DNA of 64,000 bases from Streptomyces sp. NBC_00443 (GCF_036014175.1 NZ_CP107917.1:8122001-8186000); one strand, 5' to 3'. Numbered from the stretch's first letter, positions 1-8,677 are shown. The notes: a model not told the origin generated them from the sequence alone. Numbers and translations: made by a program.

Positions 1-322
1 ACACGTTGCCCATCGCGGGTACCGGAGTCGCCTTGTTCGCGTCCTAGTTGTAGCGGTCGTACACGTGGGTCGGGTAGCGGATCGTGGTCCTGGGCTCGCA
101 TGCCGGGCCTGGCACGACCTCGACCTGGGCGACCGTGTTGTAGTGGAAGGAGCCGACCGCGTGATACCAGTCGGGGTCCCTCTCGGCGGTCCAGCCCTGC
201 CAGCCGGACTGCTGGACGTATTTCACGGGCTTCCCGGTGCGGTCGTATTCGGCGAGGGCCCGCGCCCCCCGGGGCGGGCCGGGCTCACTGACGACCGTGC
301 ACGCACAAGGCGCGAGCGGCAC
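1..322 (-). pseudogene. Left-edge gene fragment interrupted by an in-frame TAG
   Basis: Minus-strand coding fragment. From about 250 downward it has real-protein texture: EYDRTGKPVKYVQQ, then a W-rich stretch and DWYHAVGSFHYNTVAQVEV, ending at HVYDRYN. A TAG follows at 46-44, after which the same frame stays open for 14 more codons (D-A-N-K-A-T-P) to the window edge. From memory of similar Streptomyces secreted proteins a Trp would be expected after YDRYN, so TGG to TAG is the simplest reading. The N-terminal 24 codons of the open frame are not protein-like, so the 5' end also looks truncated. The family is not identified. The alternative is an intact gene starting near 322 and ending at the TAG. 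It lies just downstream of the DUF4436 gene on the same strand. Confidence 0.45.
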
Positions 323-371
323 GACCCTGTCGGTCCTGGCGGGCGCCGGAGTGGAGTGGGGCCGTCATGCC

Positions 372-1274
372 CTACTTGGTGATGTGGGTGTCGCTTGAGC
401 GGAGGGCGGCGCGGAGCGCGGTGCGGACGCCTGTCACGACCACGGCGATCAAGCACAGGGCGATGATGGTCTCGGCCCACAAGAAGGCGAACCAGTCCAG
501 CACGCAGCCGATCGGGGGCGAGCCGGGGGCGGTGTTGCGGAACGCCGCGAGAGCGAACAGCGTGGCGGCCATCCAGGAGAGGGCAGGCCAGACCAGGCTC
601 TCACCACGGGTCGTCAGGTACCAGGCCCCGATGAGCACGGATCCCGCCAGCGCCCACATCACGACCATCATGAAGACCGCGAAGGCGAGCAGGCTGCCCG
701 ATCGGGCCAGCCTCAGCCCCAGGACGGCCTCCTGTACGGAAGGAGGGGGCGTCGCGGAGATGGAGAAGAGCGTGGCGTTGTTGGAGAAGAGCATCCGCAC
801 CGGCACCTGCTTGCCACCCATCAGTGCCCAGAACTCGATGTCGGTCTCGTACGTGTCGAACGGATAGTCGCTGATCGATCCACCCGTGATCGCGACCTGC
901 ACGTCCTTGGGCGCGAGCCGCTCGTGCGCCTCGAACAACAGGTCGCTGAGGGTCGCCACGGAGGTCTGGAGGTTGAGATCGGCCACCGGTGCCGTCCCCT
1001 CCTCCTCGCCGAGAGCCCCGTGCGGGGTGACCCGCACCCGCAGGACGAGCTCTCTGGCCGCGGCGTCGACGCTCTGGACGGTGGCCTCCACATCCACCCG
1101 GTCGGCGGTTCGGGATCCGACCGTGTGGACCGTGTCGTTCGCGTTCCGCTCGGTGAACTGCAGCCATGACCCAACGGACACCGCCACCAGGATCAGGAGG
1201 GCGAGGGGAAGCAGGACCGGCAGGATCGATGCCCCGAACCGTCGTGGACGGGGCGAGTGCGAGGGCGGGGCCAT
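372..1274 (-). CDS. DUF4436 family membrane protein
   Basis: A 300-residue predicted membrane protein of the DUF4436 family, biochemical role unknown. One TM helix at about residues 17-35 is followed by an extracytoplasmic domain with the family-like YPFDTYETDIEFWAL patch, then a block of three or four TM helices in the last 120 residues, including the APGSPPIGCVLDWFAFLWAE loop. The open frame extends to 1391, but the added residues are Arg/Pro-rich and not protein-like. I chose the ATG at 1274 because GGAG lies about 6 nt upstream on the minus strand and the hydrophobic N terminus then follows directly. It is monocistronic as far as can be seen, in a neighbourhood of broken genes. Confidence 0.8.
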   Translation of the reverse strand: MAPPSHSPRPRRFGASILPVLLPLALLILVAVSVGSWLQFTERNANDTVHTVGSRTADRVDVEATVQSVDAAARELVLRVRVTPHGALGEEEGTAPVADLNLQTSVATLSDLLFEAHERLAPKDVQVAITGGSISDYPFDTYETDIEFWALMGGKQVPVRMLFSNNATLFSISATPPPSVQEAVLGLRLARSGSLLAFAVFMMVVMWALAGSVLIGAWYLTTRGESLVWPALSWMAATLFALAAFRNTAPGSPPIGCVLDWFAFLWAETIIALCLIAVVVTGVRTALRAALRSSDTHITK

Positions 1275-1733
1275 GGTGACTCCGACGAGGTGAGAAGGGC
1301 AACGGGCTCGTCCCGCTCGGCGTCGGGAGCGGCCCTTTCGCCCGCGCGGCGCGTGACGGGCATGTCGGCCTGCCGTCCGGCACGGCCGCACACGCAGTCA
1401 CTTGTCGATCACAGGAGGCTACTGTAGGTGTTCGATGGATCGTCGCCACGGAGGCGGAGGCTCATCGGCCGTGCCGAGGGGTGCTGACATGACTGAAGGC
1501 CGGCTCGGCGCGCCCTTGCGGACTGACCCGTGCTCAGCAAGACGGTCGCGTCGCGAGCAGGCCCTGGGCTGCGAACAAGGACGGCTGTCGAGAACCCTGA
1601 GCGCGTGCCATCGAAGCTGAGCGGCATGCGGGTCAGCGCCCCCGCATCAGGAGGTGGAGCACTGCCACCACGGCGACACCGGCGACGAGGCCGATGCCGA
1701 ACGGCGGGTGCTCGAAGGCGACGAACACAGTGA
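1275..1733. other. 459-bp intergenic stretch with a possible tiny membrane ORF
   Basis: No convincing gene. The only item worth noting is the minus-strand tail of an open frame between about 1740 and 1633, ending FEHPPFGIGLVAGVAVVAV plus LHLLMRGR. That is one plausible hydrophobic helix of about 20 residues with no good ribosome site, so it may be a scrap of a small membrane protein. The rest is coding-free DNA between divergently oriented genes, presumably holding the DUF4436 promoter. Confidence 0.3.
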
Positions 1734-2585
1734 GCCTGTTCCCACGAGGAGACTGCGACGGCCACCGTGCAGTGGTCTGGCGGGGTGCCGGACGAGTCCG
1801 GGAAGAAGGACTCCGACCTCTCCCAGGCGCTGGCGTTCGCACCGTACGCGACGTTCTCCACGTCGGTGCCGGAGACGTTCCCCACAGAGAACAGTCAGGG
1901 TTTCCTCGGCAACCCGGTGTTCGTGCGCTGCGACATGGTGTACTTCCCGGCGGGCTGCGTGTTCCGGGACTACATGCCCGGCTAGGTGTTCAACACCGCC
2001 AAGACCCCGGCGGCTGCCGCGCACGCCTGGCCGATCCAGGCGAAGATCCGCGAAGGTGCGCCACTGAGCTACCTCCCCGACCGCAGGGGCGATACGGGCG
2101 AGCACGGTGAGCGCAACAAGTACGGCCGCGACCACGACGCCAACCGCAGGGTCATCTGCCCGGACGGCTGGGCCGCCAAATCCGGCCACCCGGATACCAC
2201 ACCGGTGACCGGCATCTCCGCCGGCGACAAGCCGTCCTGTGACGAGTTCACCTTCGCGGCGAGTTACAACAGCGGCGGAATGCCCTCCGACATGGGCGGC
2301 ACCAACCAGGTCACCTCGGGCGACAAGTGCGCGCAGGCCTACGCCACCAAGCTGTCGGACAGTACTTGGCGTCTGAACGTTGACGAGCGCACGGCCGCGC
2401 CGACGTGGTCCGAAGTATGCGGCCGGTCCGCGATGTCCGGGTGGGGCAACTCCACCTCGATGAGCCGCTTCCCCACGTTCGCCAAAGAGCTCCGGCTGAT
2501 CGATCAGGACGCGTATTTCGTCAGGACGCCGGGCTTCGACACGTGCGACGCCTCGAAGCCGACGATCAAGTGCGACATCCGGTAG
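1734..2585 (+). pseudogene. NucA/NucB-type secreted deoxyribonuclease, split by in-frame TAG
   Basis: One reading frame, opening after the TGA at 1731-1733, runs to 2585 except for a TAG at 1983-1985. Both halves belong together: the first contains FVRCDMVYFPAGCVFRDY, the second HAWPIQAKIREGAP, the catalytic-type CDEFTFAASYNSGG at about 2238, and C-terminal Cys pairs. This matches the NucA/NucB non-specific DNase fold, whose active-site block is a CDE(Y/F)PFA-like motif. No signal peptide or long N-terminal carrier remains, so the 5' end is also lost. The second half could start at the GTG at 1986 but would lack the first strands of the domain, so a nuclease-dead remnant is most likely. The next gene may be its immunity partner. 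Confidence 0.65.
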
Positions 2586-2674
2586 CACGATACTGACGCT
2601 CACCGCATGTGCGGCCCGGGGCCGGTCACAGGGCCGACCCCGGGCCGCGCCACACCGGAGAACGGAGACACGCA

Positions 2675-3310
2675 GTGAGTTCCGGCGGGATCACATGGAT
2701 AGCCGACGAGGACATCTCCTGGCTCGGCTACGCAATCAAGCTGGCCCGGGGCCTGACCGGCGAACAGCTCGCCGCCCGCCTCGCCGCTCCCGGCGGCCCC
2801 GTACCGGGGAAGGCCACCACCGGGCCGCAGGCCGAAGAGCTCATCGACAGGCTCGACGCGGAGCGCGGCGACGCCGACAGCATTGCCGTCCGCTACGGCG
2901 ACCACGCCGGCCTGGGCTTCGCCATTGCCTACGGTCACTGGCCGTCCGTCCTCGGGCCCGCGTACCACGACGGGACATCCCGAGACGGGGTCCACGTCTT
3001 CGAGCTTTACTACGAGAAGCAGAACCCGAAGGTCCCACCACCCGCATTCGCCTACTTCCACGACGACCATTATGTGTGCGGCTTCGACATGTATATGCAC
3101 ACCTGGTCGCAGGAGATCACCGGCCCCGGCGCCGACCTCGTCCGCGCCGACATCATCGCGGCCGGAATCCCGGAGGAGAGGGAGAGGGACACGGCGCACC
3201 GTGCATCTCTTGCCGTTCTGGAGCAGCGCTTCGAACTGGCGCTGCCGCGTGATCTGGTCCTCGACGCGGCACTGCCCACTGCGCTCGTCAGAGGGCAGCA
3301 GCCGCGCTGA
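2675..3310 (+). CDS. DUF6461-like protein, candidate immunity partner
   Basis: A soluble 211-residue protein of DUF6461 type. It opens DEDISWLGYAIKLARGLTGE, the family's RGL(T/S) helix, then has VFELYYEKQNPKVPPPAF and GFDMYMHTWSQEI in the beta-rich core, and ends with the ERFELALPRDLVLDA-like helix that resembles the family's LAERLTGVxLTP tail. The GTG start at 2675 was chosen because AACGGAGACACGCA puts GGAG about 7 nt upstream; the earlier ATG at 2609 adds 22 non-protein-like residues. No signal or TM segment. It follows the broken NucA/NucB gene by 89 bp on the same strand, the usual toxin-immunity order. Function is unproven and the immunity role is inference. Confidence 0.7.
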   Translation: MSSGGITWIADEDISWLGYAIKLARGLTGEQLAARLAAPGGPVPGKATTGPQAEELIDRLDAERGDADSIAVRYGDHAGLGFAIAYGHWPSVLGPAYHDGTSRDGVHVFELYYEKQNPKVPPPAFAYFHDDHYVCGFDMYMHTWSQEITGPGADLVRADIIAAGIPEERERDTAHRASLAVLEQRFELALPRDLVLDAALPTALVRGQQPR

Positions 3311-3339
3311 GCCGTCCCCGTGATTGCAGGCGGCCCCCA

Positions 3340-3450
3340 GCGCTCCAGTTGGTTCGGGGTGCGCGCCCACGTGCCCTCGGGATCGACGCTCCGCATGGCG
3401 TCCTTCATCTTCTCCACGCCCAACTCGTGCCGGGTGCCGTAGAAGTGCGT
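3340..3450 (-). pseudogene. TcmP-like (three-Cys-motif partner) C-terminal scrap
   Basis: A short minus-strand stretch reads FYGTRHELGVEKMKDAMRSV followed by DPEGTWARTPNQLERW. The pattern (Y/F)GTxHxxGVxxMKDAM resembles the C-terminal region of TcmP, the partner of three-Cys-motif radical proteins. Nothing upstream or downstream completes the protein, there is no start context, and the frame runs into antisense of the DUF6461 gene. I treat it as decayed DNA. It could be coincidental, because the match is only about 25 residues. Confidence 0.35.
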
Positions 3451-3582
3451 GGACAGCCCCGGCCGGACCCGCACCCGGCTGCAGTACTGAACCAACGCAA
3501 GGTGTCGGATTTTCACGGAGCATGGCTACCGTGTCAGGTTGCCTGGAGTGCAACGGTGCCTCCAGGCGACCGACTTCACCCT

Positions 3583-5106
3583 CTAGAAGAAGCCAAGTTT
3601 CCGAGGGCTGTAAGAACAAAGAATGTTCTTCGTCTGCTGGTAGTGCTCCAGCATCATCTTGTGCGTCTCACGCCCGATCCCCGAGCCCTTGTAGCCACCG
3701 AACGCCGCGTGCGCCGGATAAGCGTGGTAGCAGTTCGTCCAGACGCGGCCCGCCTGGATCGCGCGGCCCGCGCGGTACGCGGTGTTGATGTCGCGGGTCC
3801 ACACGCCCGCGCCGAGGCCGTACAGCGTGTCGTTGGCGATCTTGATGGCGTCGCCGAAGTCGTCGAAGGGTGTCACCGAGACGACCGGGCCGAAGATCTC
3901 CTCCTGGAAGATCCGCATGCGGTTGTCGCCCTCGAAGATCGTCGGCTGGACGTAGTAGCCCCCCTTCAACTCGCCGTCGTGCTCGATGCGTTCACCGCCC
4001 GTGAGAACCCTCGCGCCTTCCTGTCGGCCGATGTCCAGGTAGGAGAGGATCTTCTCCAGCTGGTCATTGGAGGCCTGCGCGCCGATCATCGTGTCCGTGT
4101 CGAGGGGGTGGCCGCTCTTGATCTGCTCGGTGCGGGCGACCGCCGCCTCCATGAACTCGGCGTACTGGCCGCGCTGGACCAGCGCCCGGGACGGGCAGGT
4201 GCACACCTCGCCCTGGTTGAGCGCGAACATCGTGAAACCTTCGAGCGCCTTGTCCCGGAAGTCGTCGTTCGCCGCCCAGACGTCGTCGAAGAAGATGTTC
4301 GGGGACTTGCCGCCGAGTTCGAGGGTGACCGGGGTGATGTTCTCCGAGGCGTACTGCATGATCAGCCGGCCGGTCGTGGTCTCACCGGTGAACGCCACTT
4401 TGGCCACCCTGGGGCTCGACGCCAGCGGCTTGCCCGCCTCCACGCCGAAGCCGTTGACGATGTTGAGCACGCCGGGCGGGAGCAGATCGGCGACCAGGCT
4501 GAGCCAGTAGTGGATGGACGCCGGGGTCTGTTCGGCCGGCTTGAGTACGACCGCGTTGCCGGCCGCCAGCGCGGGGGCGAGCTTCCAGGTGGCCATGAGG
4601 ATCGGGAAGTTCCACGGGATGATCTGCGCGACCACGCCCAACGGCTCGTGGAAGTGGTACGCCACCGTGTCGTCGTCGACCTCGCCGAGCGACCCTTCCT
4701 GCGCCCTGATCGCGCCCGCGAAGTAGCGGAAGTGGTCGATGGCCAGCGGGATGTCCGCCGCCAGCGTCTCGCGCACCGGCTTGCCGTTCTCCCAGCTCTC
4801 TGCGACCGCCAACTGCTCCAGGTTCGCCGCCATCCGGTCCGCGATCTTGAGCAGGATGTCGGCCCGCTCGGTCACCGACATCCGGCCCCACGCGGGGGCG
4901 GCCGCGTGCGCTGCGTCGAGCGCCCGCTCCACGTCCGCCGCCGTGCCCCTCGCGATCTCGGTGAACGGCTGTCCGTTCACCGGCGACGGGTTCTCGAAGT
5001 ACTGCCCCCGGATCGGCGGCACGTACTCACCGCCGATGAAGTGGTCGTAGCGCGCCTGGTAGGAGACGATCGCACCCTCGGTGCCGGGCGCCGCATAACG
5101 GGTCAT
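3583..5106 (-). CDS. NAD-dependent (acet)aldehyde dehydrogenase, AcoD/ExaC type
   Basis: A 507-residue aldehyde dehydrogenase oxidising an aldehyde to its acid with NAD(P)+ in the cytoplasm. Visible motifs: IIPWNFPILMATWKLAPALA (cofactor region), TLELGGKSPNIFF, the catalytic cysteine in NQGEVCTCPSRALVQ, and the EEIFGPVVSV block. The C terminus, KNILCSYSPRKLGFF, is typical of the acetaldehyde dehydrogenase branch (AcoD/ExaC). The ATG at 5106 has GGGAGG nine nt upstream; the longer open frame to 5382 adds low-complexity residues. It lies 140 bp downstream of a GAF/HTH regulator on the same strand, so an alcohol- or acetoin-responsive pair is likely. Confidence 0.93.
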   Translation of the reverse strand: MTRYAAPGTEGAIVSYQARYDHFIGGEYVPPIRGQYFENPSPVNGQPFTEIARGTAADVERALDAAHAAAPAWGRMSVTERADILLKIADRMAANLEQLAVAESWENGKPVRETLAADIPLAIDHFRYFAGAIRAQEGSLGEVDDDTVAYHFHEPLGVVAQIIPWNFPILMATWKLAPALAAGNAVVLKPAEQTPASIHYWLSLVADLLPPGVLNIVNGFGVEAGKPLASSPRVAKVAFTGETTTGRLIMQYASENITPVTLELGGKSPNIFFDDVWAANDDFRDKALEGFTMFALNQGEVCTCPSRALVQRGQYAEFMEAAVARTEQIKSGHPLDTDTMIGAQASNDQLEKILSYLDIGRQEGARVLTGGERIEHDGELKGGYYVQPTIFEGDNRMRIFQEEIFGPVVSVTPFDDFGDAIKIANDTLYGLGAGVWTRDINTAYRAGRAIQAGRVWTNCYHAYPAHAAFGGYKGSGIGRETHKMMLEHYQQTKNILCSYSPRKLGFF

Positions 5107-5179
5107 ACTGCTCTGCCTCCCGAAGAAGCGCTGCCCGCCGTTGGGCAGCTCTCGGCGCGAGGCTAGGGACGGCGAGGTT

Positions 5180-5192
5180 GCAAGTACGTTGC
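5180..5192. promoter_or_regulatory. Possible operator ahead of the aldehyde dehydrogenase
   Basis: In the 140-bp gap between the regulator and the dehydrogenase, GCAAGTACGTTGC is an inverted repeat with GCAA/TTGC arms and a 5-nt spacer, about 75 bp upstream of the dehydrogenase ATG. The arms are short, so this is only a candidate site for the neighbouring GAF regulator. Confidence 0.25.
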
Positions 5193-5246
5193 GCGCGCCT
5201 GGGGTAGAGCCAGGGCGCCGAGGCTCTCGACAAGGACGGAACTCGG

Positions 5247-6524
5247 TCAGCGGGTCGGGCGGCGTTCCCAAGCGGGCGGTGCCGTGAGTTCGGACTCCAA
5301 GGCGGCCAGCCGCGACCGGACCGCCGACGTCGGACGCACCGCCGCGAGTGCCCGCCATACGTCGAGGTCGTCCTCGCCCCACGGCGCGTGTGCCCAGTCG
5401 GCCAGCAGGTCGGGATCACGACGGGTTATCAACGCCGTACGGACCCCGTCCGCGAGGCGCCGCCGGAGCCGCACCACCGCCGGTGCCTGGGAGCCGGGCA
5501 GCAGCGGGCCGGCGTATGCCATGGCCGCGCCAGTGACCGCACCGGCATCCAGACGGCGTTCGACGACTGCCACGTCCGACTCGACCGGCACCGTGAGCCG
5601 GTAGGGGCGGGAGCCGAGCAGCCCCGGGGCGAGGACTCGGCGCAGGCGGGCCAGTTCGGCCCGCAGGGTCACGGGCGTCACCGACTCGTCCTCGTACAGC
5701 GCACACAGCAACTCGTCACCGGTCAGCCCCTCCGGGTGGCGCGCCAGCAGCACCAGGATCTCGCTGTGCCGGCGACTGAGCCTGACCCTGCGGCCCCCGA
5801 TGCGCAACTGCGCCTCGTCGCGGCCCAGCGCGCACAGCTCGGGCGTGTCGGCGGCGGACACCTGCGGGGCCAGCAGCGCCAGTTGGGACTCCGCGGCCCG
5901 CGCCACAGCCTGCACGAACCCCAGGCTGTGCGGATGCGCGAGCCTGTCGCCGCCGGTGATGTCCACCGCCCCGAGCACCCGCCCCGTGCGAGGATCGTGC
6001 ACCGGCGCCGCCGCACAGGTCCAGGGCTGCACCCGGCGGATGAAATGCTCGGCCGCGAACACCTGCACCGGCCGGTCCACCGCGACCGCCGTGCCCGGCG
6101 CGTTCGTCCCCACCGCTGTCTCCGCCCACCGCGCACCCGGCACGAAGTTCATCCGCCCCGCTCTGCGCCGGGTCGTCGGATCACCCTCGACCCACAGCAG
6201 CCTGCCGTGCGTGTCGCATACCGCGAGCAGATGCTCCCCGTCGGCGGCGAAGGTGCCCAACAGCTCCCGGAACAGCGGCATCACCCGTGCCAGCGGATGC
6301 TCGGCGCGATAAGCGCCGAGATCGCCGTCAGCCAGCTCCACGCTCGCGGTCCCGTCCGGACCCACACCCGCCCGCGCCGAACGGCGCCATGAGTCGGCCA
6401 CCACGGCACGCACCGGCTTCGGCACCGTGCCCACCTCGGTGAACGTCTCATGAGCATGACGCAGCACCCGTACCCTCTCGGCAGGGTCGGCCCCCGGCTC
6501 CAGAGCCACCCATGGATCGGTCAA
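5247..6524 (-). CDS. GAF-domain transcriptional regulator with C-terminal winged helix
   Basis: A 425-residue regulator. Residues about 60-210 form an AcoR-like GAF sensory domain (LLAVCDTHGRLLWVEGD, GTNAPGTAVAVDRPVQVFAA, HDPRTGRVLGAVDITGG). After a linker, LRIGGRRVRLSRRHSEILVL starts a winged-helix segment resembling the OmpR/BTAD DNA-binding type. There is no sigma-54 AAA+ domain, so it is not a classical AcoR activator. I chose TTG at 6524 because GGGAGG sits exactly 5 nt upstream and the product then begins TDPWVALEPGADPAERVR, the usual start of this Streptomyces family; an ATG at 6620 would add 32 basic residues. It most likely controls the downstream aldehyde dehydrogenase. Confidence 0.85.
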   Translation of the reverse strand: MTDPWVALEPGADPAERVRVLRHAHETFTEVGTVPKPVRAVVADSWRRSARAGVGPDGTASVELADGDLGAYRAEHPLARVMPLFRELLGTFAADGEHLLAVCDTHGRLLWVEGDPTTRRRAGRMNFVPGARWAETAVGTNAPGTAVAVDRPVQVFAAEHFIRRVQPWTCAAAPVHDPRTGRVLGAVDITGGDRLAHPHSLGFVQAVARAAESQLALLAPQVSAADTPELCALGRDEAQLRIGGRRVRLSRRHSEILVLLARHPEGLTGDELLCALYEDESVTPVTLRAELARLRRVLAPGLLGSRPYRLTVPVESDVAVVERRLDAGAVTGAAMAYAGPLLPGSQAPAVVRLRRRLADGVRTALITRRDPDLLADWAHAPWGEDDLDVWRALAAVRPTSAVRSRLAALESELTAPPAWERRPTR

Positions 6525-6642
6525 CTCGGCCTCCCGGAAGGCGATGCGGCTGAGGACATCGTCACTCCGGGTGCGCACGCGGACAACCTTTTCGACCCGG
6601 GTCACTCGAACGATGGCCACGCCGGTGACCCCACGTGAACTC

Positions 6643-7242
6643 TCAGGCCGCTTTGACCAACCGTATGTAGCCCTCCCAGTCCCAGTGCGGGCCGGGATCG
6701 GTGTGGTCGGTGCCCGGCACCTCGTGGTGGCCGATGATGTGTTCGCGATCCTTCGGTATGCCGTACCTGGTGCAGATGGCAGCTGTGAGCCGGGCAGACG
6801 CCTCGTACATGACGTCGGTGAAGTAGGAGGGCTCGTCGACCCAGCCCTCGTGCTCTACGCCGATGCTGCGCGTGTTGTGCTCCCAGTCTCCGGCGTGCCA
6901 GGCGATGTCCGCCTCGCGGACGCACTGTGACGTGTGTCCGTCGGCCGACCGGACGACGTAGTGCGCGGACACGTGCTTCCTGGGGTTCTCGAAGACGAAC
7001 AGGGTCTTGGTGTAGGTGGTCTGTGTTACGTGGATGATCACCCGATCGACAGGGCGGACCGCTGCGTGGTTCGCCACTGTGTAGTTGCCGGCGCTCGCCG
7101 GGCGCCACACTGCGGGCGCGTAGTCCGGTGCGGGGACATGCGCACCGGACGGCCGCTCGGGGAGCAGGACGTACGGGACTGCGGCGAGAGCGGTGCCTTG
7201 GAGGATCAGCCGGCGGCTGGGGCGTGGTCTTGCGCGTTCCAA
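6643..7242 (-). CDS. Tat-exported N-acetylmuramoyl-L-alanine amidase (Amidase_2)
   Basis: A 199-residue secreted peptidoglycan amidase that cleaves the MurNAc-L-Ala bond. The N terminus carries a twin-arginine signal (PSRRLILQGTALAAVPYVLL). The Amidase_2 domain follows, with zinc-ligand type histidines in VIIHVTQTTY, GVEHEGW and IIGHHEVPGTDHTDPGPHWDW. The start is TTG at 7242, with GAAAGG about 9 nt upstream. The gap upstream holds two copies of a TGAAAGGCAA-containing stretch (see repeat entry). No carbohydrate-binding repeats are attached, so it is a single-domain enzyme of normal size. Confidence 0.9.
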   Translation of the reverse strand: MERARPRPSRRLILQGTALAAVPYVLLPERPSGAHVPAPDYAPAVWRPASAGNYTVANHAAVRPVDRVIIHVTQTTYTKTLFVFENPRKHVSAHYVVRSADGHTSQCVREADIAWHAGDWEHNTRSIGVEHEGWVDEPSYFTDVMYEASARLTAAICTRYGIPKDREHIIGHHEVPGTDHTDPGPHWDWEGYIRLVKAA

Positions 7243-7247
7243 AGGAG

Positions 7248-7279
7248 TTTGCCTTTCAGGGGCGGAGGATTGCCTTTCA
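7248..7279 (-). repeat. Duplicated ribosome-site segment upstream of the amidase
   Basis: TTGCCTTTCA occurs at 7249-7258 and again at 7270-7279. On the minus strand this gives two tandem TGAAAGGCAA copies before the TTG start, so the putative Shine-Dalgarno GAAAGG is present twice, 21 bp apart. It is probably a small tandem duplication. Confidence 0.5.
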
Positions 7280-7347
7280 ACGTCAGGGGATTGCGTCTTC
7301 GGCGCAGCGCGGCAGGGGGGCTCAGCGGTTGAGGTCGGCCGGGGCGC

Positions 7348-8358
7348 TCACCTCAGAGTCGCCGCCGTCTCCCGAAGTCGTGCGTGCACTCCGCGGTGCG
7401 TCTCGCGGGCCGGCAGCCACTGCTTGCGGATCTTGGCCACGCACGTGTAGTTGGTGTCGCACACGTTGGCCAGCGGTGACTCGACGGCCTGGGTCGCGAA
7501 CTGGTAGGCGTCCAGCTCGCTGAACCCGTAGTCACGCACCAGCCACTGCACCAGGTCGAGCTGGGATATCCGGAACGCGTCCTCCAACGGCCGGGCCGAG
7601 CCCGTCGAGATGATGTGGGTGTCCGACTCGATGCGGGGCCACGGTGTGGCAAGTCCCTTGAGCAGTTCGACGACAACCACGGTGTTCATCGCACACTCGA
7701 CCGCGACCCCGCAGGTTTCGCCCTCGCCCTGCCGGGCGTGTCCGTCGCCGAGGCTGAGGAGCGCGCCCTCGACGTTCACCCCGAGATAGCAGGTCACGCC
7801 CGCCCGCATCTCGGGCGTATCCATGTTCCCGCCGTGCGCGTCGGGCACCAGAGCAGAACGCACCTCCAGATTGGCGGGAGCCACTCCCACGGTCCCGTGC
7901 ATGGGGTCCATGGGTAGCTCCGCCTCGAAGTCACTGTCGTGGGCTCGGAACAACGCCGTACGTCGTGTCCGGTCGAGCTGCCAGATCCAGACGGTCTCCG
8001 GAAGCGGCGGCTGCAGCGTGGCCGTGGTGTGCGTGGAGGTGAGCGCGCCGAAGAGGGGGACCGTGGTCGACGCGGCCCAGTCCCGGGCCGGTTCGATCGA
8101 TACGAAGTGCACGGCGACGGTGTCCCCGGACTCGGCGCCCTCGATGTGGAACGGTCCGGTCTGCGGGTTGAGGTAGGGAAACTCGCACACCTCGGACACC
8201 AGGTCCTTCTCCGACCGCACCCGCCCGGCGAAGCAGTCCTCCGTGTACAGGTCGAGAACCGTGCCGGGCGCGATGCGGGCCACGGGCGGTGCGCCGCCGA
8301 ACGTCCATGCGTACTCGCCGGGCTCGGGGCGCACGGTCAGGATCCTGGGGTCGCTCAT
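7348..8358 (-). CDS. Acetamidase/formamidase family protein
   Basis: A 336-residue cytoplasmic FmdA/AmdA-family amidohydrolase, which releases ammonia from formamide or short aliphatic amides. Family features: DLYTEDCFAGRV, PFHIEGAESGDTVAVHF, MDPMHGTVGVAPA, GGNMDTPEMRAGVTCYLGVN, SLGDGHARQGEGETCGVAVE. The ATG at 8358 begins MSDPRILTVRPEPGEYAW; the open frame continues upstream to 9498, but that extension is antisense to the ROK gene and runs through the tandem repeats. The nearest upstream DNA contains a 9-bp repeat array that may hold the regulatory region. The exact amide substrate cannot be told. Confidence 0.92.
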   Translation of the reverse strand: MSDPRILTVRPEPGEYAWTFGGAPPVARIAPGTVLDLYTEDCFAGRVRSEKDLVSEVCEFPYLNPQTGPFHIEGAESGDTVAVHFVSIEPARDWAASTTVPLFGALTSTHTTATLQPPLPETVWIWQLDRTRRTALFRAHDSDFEAELPMDPMHGTVGVAPANLEVRSALVPDAHGGNMDTPEMRAGVTCYLGVNVEGALLSLGDGHARQGEGETCGVAVECAMNTVVVVELLKGLATPWPRIESDTHIISTGSARPLEDAFRISQLDLVQWLVRDYGFSELDAYQFATQAVESPLANVCDTNYTCVAKIRKQWLPARETHRGVHARLRETAATLR

Positions 8359-8392
8359 CGCTGCACGGCTCCGTTCTGCGGAAGGTCGGTAG

Positions 8393-8446
8393 GACAGGTA
8401 CGACAGGTGGGACACGTAGGGCAGGTGGGACACGTAGGGCAGGTGG
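8393..8446. repeat. Six-unit 9-bp array upstream of the formamidase gene
   Basis: Units in order: GACAGGTAC, GACAGGTGG, GACACGTAG, GGCAGGTGG, GACACGTAG, GGCAGGTGG. The last four form two perfect 18-bp copies. The array ends 35 bp upstream of the formamidase ATG (minus strand), where a promoter or operator would be expected. Confidence 0.85.
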
Positions 8447-8567
8447 GGAATGGAACGTTCGCGTGTCGCGCCGCAGTCCTGCGCTGCCTGCGGCTCGCGT
8501 GAATCACGGTACGGCGCCGGTGGGTTGGGCAGAAGCGAGCGTCGGTTTCCGTGGACAGCTGCGGGAT

Positions 8568-8576
8568 TGTGGATAA
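8568..8576 (-). other. Isolated DnaA-box match
   Basis: TGTGGATAA is the complement of the consensus DnaA box TTATCCACA. It is single and not accompanied by further boxes, so it is not an origin. Confidence 0.3.
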
Positions 8577-8677
8577 CTCGCTCACTCACACGAGTGAACT
8601 CAGTCTGGAATCGGGCCCGTTGTGGAATCCGAAATCGGGCCAGCTGTGAAATCGGAAACCGATGCAGGCTTGCTGCC

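Noticed and set aside
44..1985. TAG recoded as an amino acid
   Set aside because: TAG is an ordinary stop elsewhere in the window (MHYT gene, cvnC, the Pro-rich protein), and no suppressor tRNA or recoding element is seen.
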